This document shows positions 35,615 to 43,530 of a stretch of DNA of 64,000 nucleotides, one piece after another (positions within the stretch are counted from its first letter, which is position 1; the number at the start of each line of letters is the position of its first letter). A model generated the notes under the pieces. The model ran no database searches. It was not told where the DNA came from and was given only the letters and a program-made list of their open reading frames with translations. The stretch comes from Arthrobacter sp. Leaf337 (GTDB taxonomy: Bacteria > Actinomycetota > Actinomycetes > Actinomycetales > Micrococcaceae). The DNA is taken from the NCBI RefSeq assembly GCF_001423745.1, contig NZ_LMPC01000012.1, positions 555,107 through 619,106 on the forward strand, given 5' to 3'. The position numbers and the translations under genes were made by a program.

Positions 35615-36463
35615 CTATACCGTGTCGTCAAACCAGTCGCAGATGATTGTGGCCGCTTGCTCTGGGTGCGAACACATCCAGAACACTCCTCCGTTGACTT
35701 CCACAAACTTCTTCTTTATCGGGGGAAGCCTGCGGTACAGGTCCGTCAGATACGACGGATCGGCCCATCCCCTTGAGGGGACCAGAAACATCGTGGGGAT
35801 ATCCAAGGCAGAGAGAGGGCCAGGGGGCGCCGTTGAAACCAGAGACATGACTGCGGAAAGCGGGTACCACCGGTCGAAGCCAGGATCTCTTAGGTAGCCG
35901 TCCTTCACGAGACGTGTCTCGCGCTCCCGGCTCCCTTCCATGTCGATCAGGTCTTCGAAGTCCAGGTAGAGCGAGACGGGTACGGGGACCCAAGGAGCAA
36001 TCCTGGTCAGTATGCGGAGGGCGGGAAGAAACAGCTTTCGTCGTCGGGCGGCACCTCTGCCTGTTGAGACCGCCCTGAGAAACTGTGCCTCGGTCACAAC
36101 TGCAGGGGAATTTTGATACACAGCGCTCTTGATCGGCCCCTGGGACAGGGCCAGATAGAAGACCGCGAACCCGCCGAGTCCTTCACCAAAGACCCCGACC
36201 CTCTCGCTGTAAGTACCCGAGATATGTTCAATGGCATCACGGTGCCGTCGCACGAGCTCGCCGACGGTAGCACCGCCGTGCTTGGGCATGACGAAGACGT
36301 TGTAACCCCGCAGATGCATCTGGTAACCCAGCTCCGCGAAGACGTGGGCGTGGCCAGCTGACCCTGGCGAGATCAGAATATTGGGGGCGTCCTTGCTCCT
36401 CTCGAACGTCAGTAGTTCAAAACGCTCCGAGCCGGATACGAAAAACGATGTACGCAGATTCAA
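35615..36463 (-). CDS. alpha/beta hydrolase
   Basis: 282 aa alpha/beta-hydrolase fold. A PGSAGHAHVF oxyanion-type loop near residue 33, nucleophile-elbow position GEGLGG (about 93-98, Gly-x-Gly where Gly-x-Ser-x-Gly is usual), and a late Asp and His. The elbow lacks Ser, so a classical esterase activity is doubtful. The start is TTG 36463, which overlaps the stop of a possible 21-codon leader ORF (TTGA). Codon use is less GC-rich than its neighbours. Confidence 0.75.
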   Translation of the reverse strand: MNLRTSFFVSGSERFELLTFERSKDAPNILISPGSAGHAHVFAELGYQMHLRGYNVFVMPKHGGATVGELVRRHRDAIEHISGTYSERVGVFGEGLGGFAVFYLALSQGPIKSAVYQNSPAVVTEAQFLRAVSTGRGAARRRKLFLPALRILTRIAPWVPVPVSLYLDFEDLIDMEGSRERETRLVKDGYLRDPGFDRWYPLSAVMSLVSTAPPGPLSALDIPTMFLVPSRGWADPSYLTDLYRRLPPIKKKFVEVNGGVFWMCSHPEQAATIICDWFDDTV

Positions 36464-36525
36464 TCGATCACTTCCGGGTCTGTGTCAAGAACGTAATGGC
36501 TTTTCCAGTAGCCGGCACTCATCAT
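36460..36525 (-). CDS. possible short leader peptide coupled to the hydrolase
   Basis: A 21-codon frame begins at tandem ATG (36525 and 36522), has AGGAAGGA about 10 nt upstream, and ends in TGA overlapping the TTG start of the hydrolase gene. The peptide contains YWKSHYVLD. It could give translational coupling to the weak TTG start. It is short enough to arise by chance. Confidence 0.35.
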   Translation of the reverse strand: MMSAGYWKSHYVLDTDPEVID

Positions 36526-36640
36526 TGCTGCAGTTTCCTTCCTCAACGAGGTCCCGCGCAACTGAATCACACGAAGCGTTGACCGCCGCTGGCCGCCGGA
36601 GGAGCATGAGGGGCGGGCACAGAAGAGGAACCGGGGCAAG

Positions 36641-37678
36641 ATGCGGCGAATGCGGGGAACAGCATCGGCTGCCTCATTTCGCGTGATCCAGGTGGCGCTC
36701 ATCCCGGTGGGGACGATCGGTTACTTGTGGGCTGTGCCTAAGCTGCTCTGCTTCACCCGGCAGACGCGTGTGTCGGCGACCCTGTTCGCTTCGCTCTACA
36801 CGCGATACATGCAGCACCGCTTGGGGGCCAGGGCGGATGACCCAGCATCGCGGCTCATGACGGTCATGCCCAATGTTTCCCGTGCCGGGTTCGGGCTGCA
36901 GACCACACCGACGATGGCGGCTCATTTCCTCACCGGCTACGTTCCCAAGATCTACCGCTATCCGTACGAGGGCGAACCCCCCATGCATCATCAACAAAGC
37001 GCACGGACCACTTTCTACGACGCCGCCCTCGCCCGGCACCTCCCCGGCATCAACCAACTGGTCATCCTCGGCGCCGGCATGGACACCCGCGTCCACAGAA
37101 TTTCCCGAGAAGACCGTGTGCTGTGCTTCGAGATCGATCAGCCCGAGACCCAGGCGTTCAAGCTGAAGATGATGGAGACCGCGGGGCTTCCCACGAACCA
37201 GGCCACATACGTGGCCGCCGATTTCCAGGCGGAGGACTGGTTCGAGAAGCTTGCCAAGGCAGGCTTCGACCCTGCCCGGACGACATTCTTCCTCTGGGAG
37301 GCAGTGACCATGTACCTGGACCGCACCTCCGTCGAGGCAACGCTCCAACGAATCGCACTGACGGCCCCCGGCAGCGTAATTGCCTTTGACTACTACGACG
37401 CTGGGTCCATCGCATCGCCGACACCCTATATGCGCTACCTCCGGGAAACGGCGAAGTTCGCGGGCGAGCCGTTCACGTTCGGGATCGACAACACTCCCCC
37501 GGCCAGGAAGCGCGCCGCGGACTACGTTCGGGCTTTCGGCCTGACGCTTGAGGAGCACCGAAATTTCGGGAAGGAGACCCGCCGGCGACCGGCTCCGGCC
37601 GGATTCGTGACAGCCACGGTCGGCGGGACGCCCATATTCACGGCCAGAACGTCAGACGCAATCCCGCCCAAGCGCTGA
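36641..37678 (+). CDS. SAM-dependent O-methyltransferase, leucine carboxyl methyltransferase-like
   Basis: 345 aa. The SAM site LVILGAGMDTRVHR (about residues 137-150), CFEIDQPETQ and FFLWEAVTMYLD are the signatures of the LCMT/PPM1-like (polyketide O-methyltransferase-type) bacterial family. A hydrophobic stretch at residues about 12-33 could be a membrane anchor if ATG 36641 is right; later starts are possible. Small-molecule substrate unknown. The next methyltransferase gene follows after 15 nt. Confidence 0.83.
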   Translation: MRRMRGTASAASFRVIQVALIPVGTIGYLWAVPKLLCFTRQTRVSATLFASLYTRYMQHRLGARADDPASRLMTVMPNVSRAGFGLQTTPTMAAHFLTGYVPKIYRYPYEGEPPMHHQQSARTTFYDAALARHLPGINQLVILGAGMDTRVHRISREDRVLCFEIDQPETQAFKLKMMETAGLPTNQATYVAADFQAEDWFEKLAKAGFDPARTTFFLWEAVTMYLDRTSVEATLQRIALTAPGSVIAFDYYDAGSIASPTPYMRYLRETAKFAGEPFTFGIDNTPPARKRAADYVRAFGLTLEEHRNFGKETRRRPAPAGFVTATVGGTPIFTARTSDAIPPKR

Positions 37679-37693
37679 GCCAAGGAGGCACTA

Positions 37694-38335
37694 ATGCCGG
37701 AAACCAGCCGCGGAAGTTCCTCCTTCGGGCAATACTTTGCCCGCGTGGGACCGCGCATGGATGCCCGCGGAGCAGGGGCCCACCGCCGGCGCCTCGTCGA
37801 AGCGGCGTACGGCGCCGTCGTCGAAATCGGGGCGGGATACGGGGCCACCTTCCCCTTTTACCCCCCAGCCGTGGCGGGAGTGCTGGCGCTCGAACCGGAC
37901 CCGACGCTGCGGGCGCTGGCGCTGGCCGAAGCCATCAAGGCGCCGGTTCCCGTCACGGTTTACGACGGCGTGGCGGAAGAACTTCCGGCGGCCGACGAAT
38001 CCGTGGACGTGGTGGTCTCGAGCCTGGTCCTGTGCAGTGTGGCGGACCAGGAGGCTGCCCTGGCGGAAGTGCTGCGGGTTCTCCGGCCCGGCGGTCTCCT
38101 GCTGTTCTATGAACATGTCCGCTCGGCACACCGGGTGCTCGCGGCTGTCGAGGACCTGTTCACACCGCTGTGGAGCCGGCTCGGAGGAGGGTGCCACCTG
38201 AACCGCGACACCGCCGCGGGAATCGCAGCAGCGGGCCTCACGCTGCAGAACGTGGAGCGCTTCGGCTTCTCAGCCCTCCCCGGCAACCCGCGAGTCGCCC
38301 ACATTCTTGGCACGGCAGCCAAACCCCGAGAATAG
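37694..38335 (+). CDS. class I SAM-dependent methyltransferase (UbiE-like)
   Basis: 213 aa. SAM motif VVEIGAGYGATFPFYPP (about residues 42-58), LALEPDP, and LRPGGLLLFYEHVR typical of Methyltransf_11 proteins. A strong AAGGAGG ribosome site precedes the ATG. Forms an operon with the preceding methyltransferase gene and ends at a bidirectional terminator. Substrate unknown. Confidence 0.87.
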   Translation: MPETSRGSSSFGQYFARVGPRMDARGAGAHRRRLVEAAYGAVVEIGAGYGATFPFYPPAVAGVLALEPDPTLRALALAEAIKAPVPVTVYDGVAEELPAADESVDVVVSSLVLCSVADQEAALAEVLRVLRPGGLLLFYEHVRSAHRVLAAVEDLFTPLWSRLGGGCHLNRDTAAGIAAAGLTLQNVERFGFSALPGNPRVAHILGTAAKPRE

Positions 38336-38369
38336 GCCCCGCCGATAGGAAGCCGCCAAATGACAAAGG

Positions 38370-38400
38370 AAGGGCGCCTGCCGCAATGGCAGGCGCCCTT
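38370..38400. terminator. bidirectional intrinsic terminator
   Basis: Perfect 13-bp arms AAGGGCGCCTGCC (38370-38382) and its complement (38388-38400) around a 5-nt loop, flanked by an A-rich side (acaaagg) and TTCT. It lies between the convergent methyltransferase and desaturase genes. Confidence 0.88.
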
Positions 38401-38412
38401 CTCGTAGTGCTG

Positions 38413-39591
38413 TTAGGCCTTCTTGGGCGGGAGCGCCAGCTTGAAGACCTTGGCCCACGTGGAGCCGACCTGCTTCCAGATCGGGCCGGTGGTGTACGGC
38501 AGGCCGTAACGCTTGCAGATTTCCTGCACCTTCGGCGCCACCTCGGCATAACGGTTGGACGGAATGTCCGGGAAGAGGTGGTGCTCAATCTGGTGCGAAA
38601 GGTTGCCGGTCATGAGGTGCATGAACTTGGAGCCGGAGATGTTGGCCGAACCGATCATCTGCCGCACGTACCAGTCCCCGCGGGTCTCCCCTTCCACCAT
38701 TTCCTCGGTGAAGGTGTCCGTTCCCTCGGGGAAGTGGCCGCAGAAGATCACCGCGTGTGCCCAGACGTTGCGTACCGCGTTGGCGGTCAGCGTGCCGTAA
38801 AGCGCCTGCTTGCCGGAACCGGTCAGCATGGCCACGGCGGGGGTGGCGGCGTAATCCTTGGTGAACTGCTTGAGCGCCTTGACGCCGAGGGCCTTGAGGT
38901 CCTTGACCAGGGCTTCCTTGGACTTTTTACCGTCCTTGAAGTCTTGCAGCTCGAGGTCGTAGATCGCGATGCCCCACTCGAAGACCGGCGCCAGGATGGC
39001 GTTGTACAGCGGGTTGCCGAGGTTGAACGGCTTCCACTCCTGCTGGGGGTCCATACGCAGGAGGTTGTATCCGACGTCGTTGTCCTTGCCCACCACGTTG
39101 GTCCAGCGGTGGTGCAGGTCGTTGTGCGTGTGCTGCCAGGCGCGGGCCGGGGTGACGAAGTCCCATTCCCAGGTGGTGGAGTGGATGTCCGGGTCCCGCA
39201 TCCAGTCCCACTGGCCGTGCAGCACGTTGTGCCCGATCTCCATGTTTTCGAGGATCTTGGCCAGGCTCAGCAGGGTGGTGCCGGCAATCCAGGCGCCTTT
39301 GTTCCGGCTCACCAGGAGCGTCGCGCGGCCGGAGATCTCCAGTCCGCGCTGGATCTTGATCATGCGGCGGATGTACGCGGCGTCGGAGGCTCCGCGCTTG
39401 GCCAGGATGTCGTCCTTGATGGCATCAAGTTCGCGGCCCAGCTCGGCCACCTGCTCGTCGGAGAGGTGCGCCGCGGCCGGCGGGCGGACCAGGGGGCTGC
39501 CGGAAGTGGCCAGCGCACCCCGCCGCGTCTTCGCGGACGGCACAACGGCGTCTTCCGTGGTCTCGGCTTCGTGGTTGATAACTATTGCCAT
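38413..39591 (-). CDS. membrane fatty-acid (acyl-CoA) desaturase
   Basis: About 392 aa di-iron desaturase. All three His boxes are present: HNVLHGQ (about residue 120), HNDLHHR and HQIEHH. The pairing with a ferredoxin-type reductase gene just upstream mirrors the mycobacterial DesA3/Rv3230c pair, which makes oleoyl chains. ATG 39591 has GAGGAG 9 nt upstream. Second gene of a two-gene operon, ending at the shared terminator. Confidence 0.93.
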   Translation of the reverse strand: MAIVINHEAETTEDAVVPSAKTRRGALATSGSPLVRPPAAAHLSDEQVAELGRELDAIKDDILAKRGASDAAYIRRMIKIQRGLEISGRATLLVSRNKGAWIAGTTLLSLAKILENMEIGHNVLHGQWDWMRDPDIHSTTWEWDFVTPARAWQHTHNDLHHRWTNVVGKDNDVGYNLLRMDPQQEWKPFNLGNPLYNAILAPVFEWGIAIYDLELQDFKDGKKSKEALVKDLKALGVKALKQFTKDYAATPAVAMLTGSGKQALYGTLTANAVRNVWAHAVIFCGHFPEGTDTFTEEMVEGETRGDWYVRQMIGSANISGSKFMHLMTGNLSHQIEHHLFPDIPSNRYAEVAPKVQEICKRYGLPYTTGPIWKQVGSTWAKVFKLALPPKKA

Positions 39592-39604
39592 GCGGTGGTG
39601 CTCC

Positions 39605-40726
39605 TCAAATGTCGAGGTTAACGGGTCCGGCGGCTGCCGATACACACGTCTGGATTAGTTGGCCCGGCTCGCCGTGGACTTCGCCGGTGCGGAGGTCTCT
39701 GACATGCCCCGCCCGAAGGGGGGTGAGGCAGCTGTGGCAGATGCCCATCCGGCAGCCGCTGGGCATCAGCACGCCGGCGTCTTCGCCGACGTCCAGCAGC
39801 GGGGTGCTTCCGTCTGCCTCCACCTCGCGGTCGGAGGCTTCAAAGGTGACCAGCCCGCCGTCGTGCCCTGCTCCGGCCGCCAGGCTGGTGGTGAAGCGTT
39901 CGATGATGAGGTTGATCGGATCGGCCGCAAACGGCCCTTCCGGCTGGTGGGATTCGCCAGCGGCGGAACCTTCGGCCGCCGCTGCGGCTGCTTCTGCGGA
40001 CCACAGCGCCTCGGCGTCGTCCAGGAAGCCCTCTGGCCCGCAGGCATAGGCTGCACGGTGGCGCCAGTCCGGGCAGAGCTCGTCCAGAACGGCGGCAGAG
40101 GAAAAGTCCACCCTGCCACGTTCGCCGGTGAACCAGTGCGTGACCTTGAAGTTGGGGAACTGGTCGGCAAGCTCCGACAGCTCTTCCCGGAAGATGCTGT
40201 CTTGCGGGGTCCGGGCTGAATGGATCAGCACGACGTCGGCATCCGGACGGTGCGGCACCAGCGTGCGCACCATGGACATGACGGGGGTGATGCCGCTGCC
40301 GGCGGTGAGCATCAGCAGCGGGCGGGGGTGCTCAGGGAGGACGAAGTCGCCCTGCGGCGGCGCCAGGAACAGGACGTCGCCGGGTCTGGTGTCGCGGACC
40401 AGGACGCCGGAAACGGCGCCCACGTCGGTCACCGTGATGGCGGGGTCCTGGCCGGCGGGAGCGCTCAGGGAATAGGAACGCCAGTGGCGCACGCCGTCGA
40501 GTTCGACGCCGATGCGCGCCCATTGGCCTGCCTGGTGGGCTTTCCAGCCGCGGCCAGGACGGAAGAAGATGGTGGCGGAATCGGCCGTCTCGGCGACCAC
40601 CTTGGTGACTATGCCGCGCAACTGGCGGGCAGAGAACACAGGATTGAACAGCGACAGAATATCTTCTGGAGCTAGCGGGGTGGTCAGTACAGATGCGGCG
40701 CGCGCCAGCTTACGGAGCCGGATCAT
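39605..40726 (-). CDS. FAD/2Fe-2S oxidoreductase, desaturase electron donor
   Basis: About 373 aa. Domains in order: an FAD-binding barrel (HWRSYSLSAP), an NAD-binding domain (LLMLTAGSGITPVMSM and YACGPEGF), then a C-terminal 2Fe-2S ferredoxin domain with CRMGICHSC and a final Cys. It would pass electrons from NAD(P)H to the desaturase encoded 13 nt downstream. ATG 40726 follows AAGG by 8 nt; the longer frame to 40774 is less likely. Confidence 0.9.
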   Translation of the reverse strand: MIRLRKLARAASVLTTPLAPEDILSLFNPVFSARQLRGIVTKVVAETADSATIFFRPGRGWKAHQAGQWARIGVELDGVRHWRSYSLSAPAGQDPAITVTDVGAVSGVLVRDTRPGDVLFLAPPQGDFVLPEHPRPLLMLTAGSGITPVMSMVRTLVPHRPDADVVLIHSARTPQDSIFREELSELADQFPNFKVTHWFTGERGRVDFSSAAVLDELCPDWRHRAAYACGPEGFLDDAEALWSAEAAAAAAEGSAAGESHQPEGPFAADPINLIIERFTTSLAAGAGHDGGLVTFEASDREVEADGSTPLLDVGEDAGVLMPSGCRMGICHSCLTPLRAGHVRDLRTGEVHGEPGQLIQTCVSAAAGPVNLDI

Positions 40727-40825
40727 GTTATTAACCTTATGTTGGATCGAGGCATATTTCTTCTCCCAAGGCATACGATCGAACGTTCTAAACTGTTCCC
40801 CCGAAACAACTTATGGAAGTCTCTC

Positions 40826-42028
40826 ATGAACCCTCCGGCCTCGAAGAGTCCTGCAGCGCCCGCCTACGATCCGCCGTGGCTGGCCCTGCCCCGGGAGGTC
40901 AGCGACCTGCTGCGACCCAGGATGCCCGGCATTGTGGAGGCCATCATCGACGCTGTTCCGCAACTGGTTCCCGCCTACGCCAGGCCCATCGAGGGCCGCT
41001 TCGGACGCGGCCTGCGGCGCGGCGTGGCCGCGGCGCTGGAGCGCTTCCTGCAGCTCCCCGGCACCCGGCTGCCCGCCCTGTCCGAGGAGAGCCGGGAGCT
41101 CGTGGCAGGGCTTGGCAGCGGCGAATTCCGCCAGGGGCGCAGCATGGACGCGCTGCTGAGCGCCTACCGCATGGGTGCCCGCGTGACGTTCCGGGAAATG
41201 TCGAAGATCTCGATGGAGAAGGACCTGGGCCTGAGCGTCGTTGTGGACCTGGGCGAATCGATCCTGGCCTACATCGACGAACTGTCCGCCGTGAGCGCCG
41301 AAGCCTACGCCTTCGAACAGTCGGAGCGGGCGGGAGCGGTGGACCGGCGCAGGACAGAACTGCTGGAGCTGCTGCTGATGGGCCAGGCGGACGAGGCCGC
41401 CCTGCGGCAGGCGGCATCCATGGCCGACTGGTCCCTGCCGCCGAGGCTCGTCGTGGTCACGCTCCCGCTGGACCGGTCGGCAGGGCTCCGGCTGCAGCTG
41501 GGCCCGGGAACACTGGTGGTTGAACGCGAAACAGATGCCGTGGCGCTTGTTCCGGCCCGGAAGTCCGATGCCGCCCGCGCTGCGCTGGAGAAGGCACTGA
41601 AGGGCAGGTCCGCTGCCGTGGGTCCGGCGGGCGGCTGGGAAAAAGTGCCCGACTCCCTGCGGCTCGCCGTTCTCGCGGCCTCCGTGCTGCCGCCGCGGGA
41701 GGGCCCCGAAGATCCGCCCATTTGGGCGGACGACCACCTGGCGAAGATTGTCCTCGGCTCCGAACCCGCGGCCATCGCGGAACTGGCGGAGCGCAGGCTG
41801 GCGCCCCTGGAAGGCCTGCGCCCGGCGCAGCGCGAGAGGCTGGCGGAGACCCTTCTCTCCTGGCTGCGGCACTGGGGACAGCGGGCGCCGGTGGCCGCCG
41901 AGCTCGGCATCCACCCGCAGACCGTGGGCTACCGCGCGGCCCAGCTGCGCGAGCTCTTCGGGGAGGCACTGGAAGACCCGCGGGCCCGGTTCGAGCTGGA
42001 ACTGGCCCTGCATGCGGGGCGGCGCTAG
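40826..42028 (+). CDS. PucR/CdaR-type transcriptional regulator
   Basis: About 400 aa with a helical N-terminal sensor region and a C-terminal PucR-type helix-turn-helix (LLSWLRHWGQRAPVAAELGIHPQTVGYRAAQLRELFG as the recognisable stretch, about residues 340-378). ATG 40826 has GGAAG 6 nt upstream. It is divergent from the reductase-desaturase operon with a 99-bp shared control region containing the palindrome GAACGTTC (40781-40788), so it probably controls that operon. Confidence 0.85.
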   Translation: MNPPASKSPAAPAYDPPWLALPREVSDLLRPRMPGIVEAIIDAVPQLVPAYARPIEGRFGRGLRRGVAAALERFLQLPGTRLPALSEESRELVAGLGSGEFRQGRSMDALLSAYRMGARVTFREMSKISMEKDLGLSVVVDLGESILAYIDELSAVSAEAYAFEQSERAGAVDRRRTELLELLLMGQADEAALRQAASMADWSLPPRLVVVTLPLDRSAGLRLQLGPGTLVVERETDAVALVPARKSDAARAALEKALKGRSAAVGPAGGWEKVPDSLRLAVLAASVLPPREGPEDPPIWADDHLAKIVLGSEPAAIAELAERRLAPLEGLRPAQRERLAETLLSWLRHWGQRAPVAAELGIHPQTVGYRAAQLRELFGEALEDPRARFELELALHAGRR

Positions 42029-42036
42029 GAGCCCGG

Positions 42037-43443
42037 TCATCTGCCGGCTGCCAGCGCGCTCCGGCTTTGCAGCCGCAGCTCAAGGTCGTTCATCACGATG
42101 GCGGCCAGGTCCTCCAGCGTGCGGGTGTCCTCCGCAGTGAACTCCCGCGGCTCCCGGTCCAGGATGCAGAACGTCCCCAGGTTGTAGCCGTCGGGAGTGC
42201 GCAGCGGAACACCGGCGTAGAACTGCAGGCCGAACTCACCTGCAACCAGCGGATTCGCCAGCGTGCGCGGGTCCGTCCGTGCGTCCGGGACCACCCAGGC
42301 GTCGTCCTGGAGGATGGCGGATGCACAAAGCCCGGGGTCCCTTCCGATCTCGCCAACGTCGGTGCCGTGATGGGCCTTGAACCAGATCCGGTCATGGTCC
42401 ACCACGCTGACGATGGCCACGGGCACAGAGAACATCCGGGCGGCCAGGCCCACGATCCGGTCGAACGTTCCGTCCTGGGGCGTGTCCAGGATCCGGTAAC
42501 GCTCGACGGCGCGCATCCGCGCCTCTTCGTTCGCGCGCTCATTCGATGCGTGCGACGGCGGCGCTTCCGTGACCGCTGCGGCGCTCCGGCGGCGTCCTGA
42601 GGCGTTGATGACCTCCTGCCGAAGGGCGAGGGAAACTTCGCGCGCCCCGGGCCGGGCGGAGGGCTCACGCGACAGCATCGAGGAGAGCAGCGCTGCCCAT
42701 TTGGGTGCCACGCCGTCCGGGATGTGCGGGTCGCGCAGAAGCCTCGCCAGGGCTGAGGCGATGGGCGCCCCGGGGTAGGCCGGTTTGCCGGTCAGCCCCT
42801 CGAGCAGGACCAGCCCGAGGGAGTACACATCACTGGCGGGCCCCACCGGCTCGCTGGCGGCCTGTTCAGGGCTGAGGTATTGCGGGGTTCCCGAGCTTTC
42901 GGAGGAGCCGCTGAGCTGGCCGTCGCCCAGGATCATGGCGACGCCGAAGTCACTGAGCTTGGCGCGCGGCCGATGGTCGTCATTGCTGTAATCCACCAGG
43001 AGGATGTTGGCGGGCTTGACGTCGCGGTGCACGATGCCGTGATGGTGGATGTATGCGAGTCCGTCGGCAAGGTCGTGGCCGATCAGGGCCAGGTGCGCGG
43101 CCGGGAGGGGCCCGTGGGCCGCCCGTTCACGCAGGTCCGGGCCGCGGACCAGTTCCATCACCAAGTAGGTGCGGCGCTGCTGCGGGTCACTAAGATCCGC
43201 CCCGGCATCCAGCAGGGTCACCAGCGCGTGATGGCTCAGGCCTGCGAGAATGCGCACTTCTTCGTCCTGCCGGCGCGCATGGTCCGTGTTTCCGGGGTCG
43301 TCCCGGAAAAGCTTCACGGCCACTTCCCGCTGCAGGAGTTCGTCGAAGGCGCTGTAGACGCCCGACTGGCTGCCCCGGCCAATGAGGTCGCCAATCCGGT
43401 ACCGACCGCTGAGGAGGTAACCAGGTGCCATGCTCGCAGCCAT
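42037..43443 (-). CDS. serine/threonine protein kinase with C-terminal GAF domain
   Basis: 468 aa. Kinase domain about residues 14-270: glycine loop IGRGSQSGVYSAFD, VAVKLF (Lys), HRDVKPANIL (catalytic loop), DFGVA, and SPEQA. A GAF domain follows (about 300-455, starting ERYRILDTPQDGTFDRI, with FYAGVPLRTPDGYNLGTFCILD). There is no transmembrane segment or PASTA repeat, so it is a soluble sensor kinase rather than a PknB-type receptor. ATG 43443 has GAGAGG upstream. The ligand is unknown. Confidence 0.9.
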   Translation of the reverse strand: MAASMAPGYLLSGRYRIGDLIGRGSQSGVYSAFDELLQREVAVKLFRDDPGNTDHARRQDEEVRILAGLSHHALVTLLDAGADLSDPQQRRTYLVMELVRGPDLRERAAHGPLPAAHLALIGHDLADGLAYIHHHGIVHRDVKPANILLVDYSNDDHRPRAKLSDFGVAMILGDGQLSGSSESSGTPQYLSPEQAASEPVGPASDVYSLGLVLLEGLTGKPAYPGAPIASALARLLRDPHIPDGVAPKWAALLSSMLSREPSARPGAREVSLALRQEVINASGRRRSAAAVTEAPPSHASNERANEEARMRAVERYRILDTPQDGTFDRIVGLAARMFSVPVAIVSVVDHDRIWFKAHHGTDVGEIGRDPGLCASAILQDDAWVVPDARTDPRTLANPLVAGEFGLQFYAGVPLRTPDGYNLGTFCILDREPREFTAEDTRTLEDLAAIVMNDLELRLQSRSALAAGR

Positions 43444-43467
43444 GATTGGCCTCTCAGCTATAAATTA

Positions 43468-43481
43468 ATAAGTATGCTTAT
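43468..43481. promoter_or_regulatory. AT-rich palindrome upstream of the kinase gene
   Basis: ATAAGTATGCTTAT has 5-bp perfect arms with a 4-nt centre, inside an AT-rich patch 25-38 nt before the kinase start. It probably marks the promoter; a bound regulator is only a guess. Confidence 0.35.
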
Positions 43482-43530
43482 GATATCCCGGAAGTCGTCG
43501 GTTCCGTGCCGAAGCCCGGGAGGGAACCCG

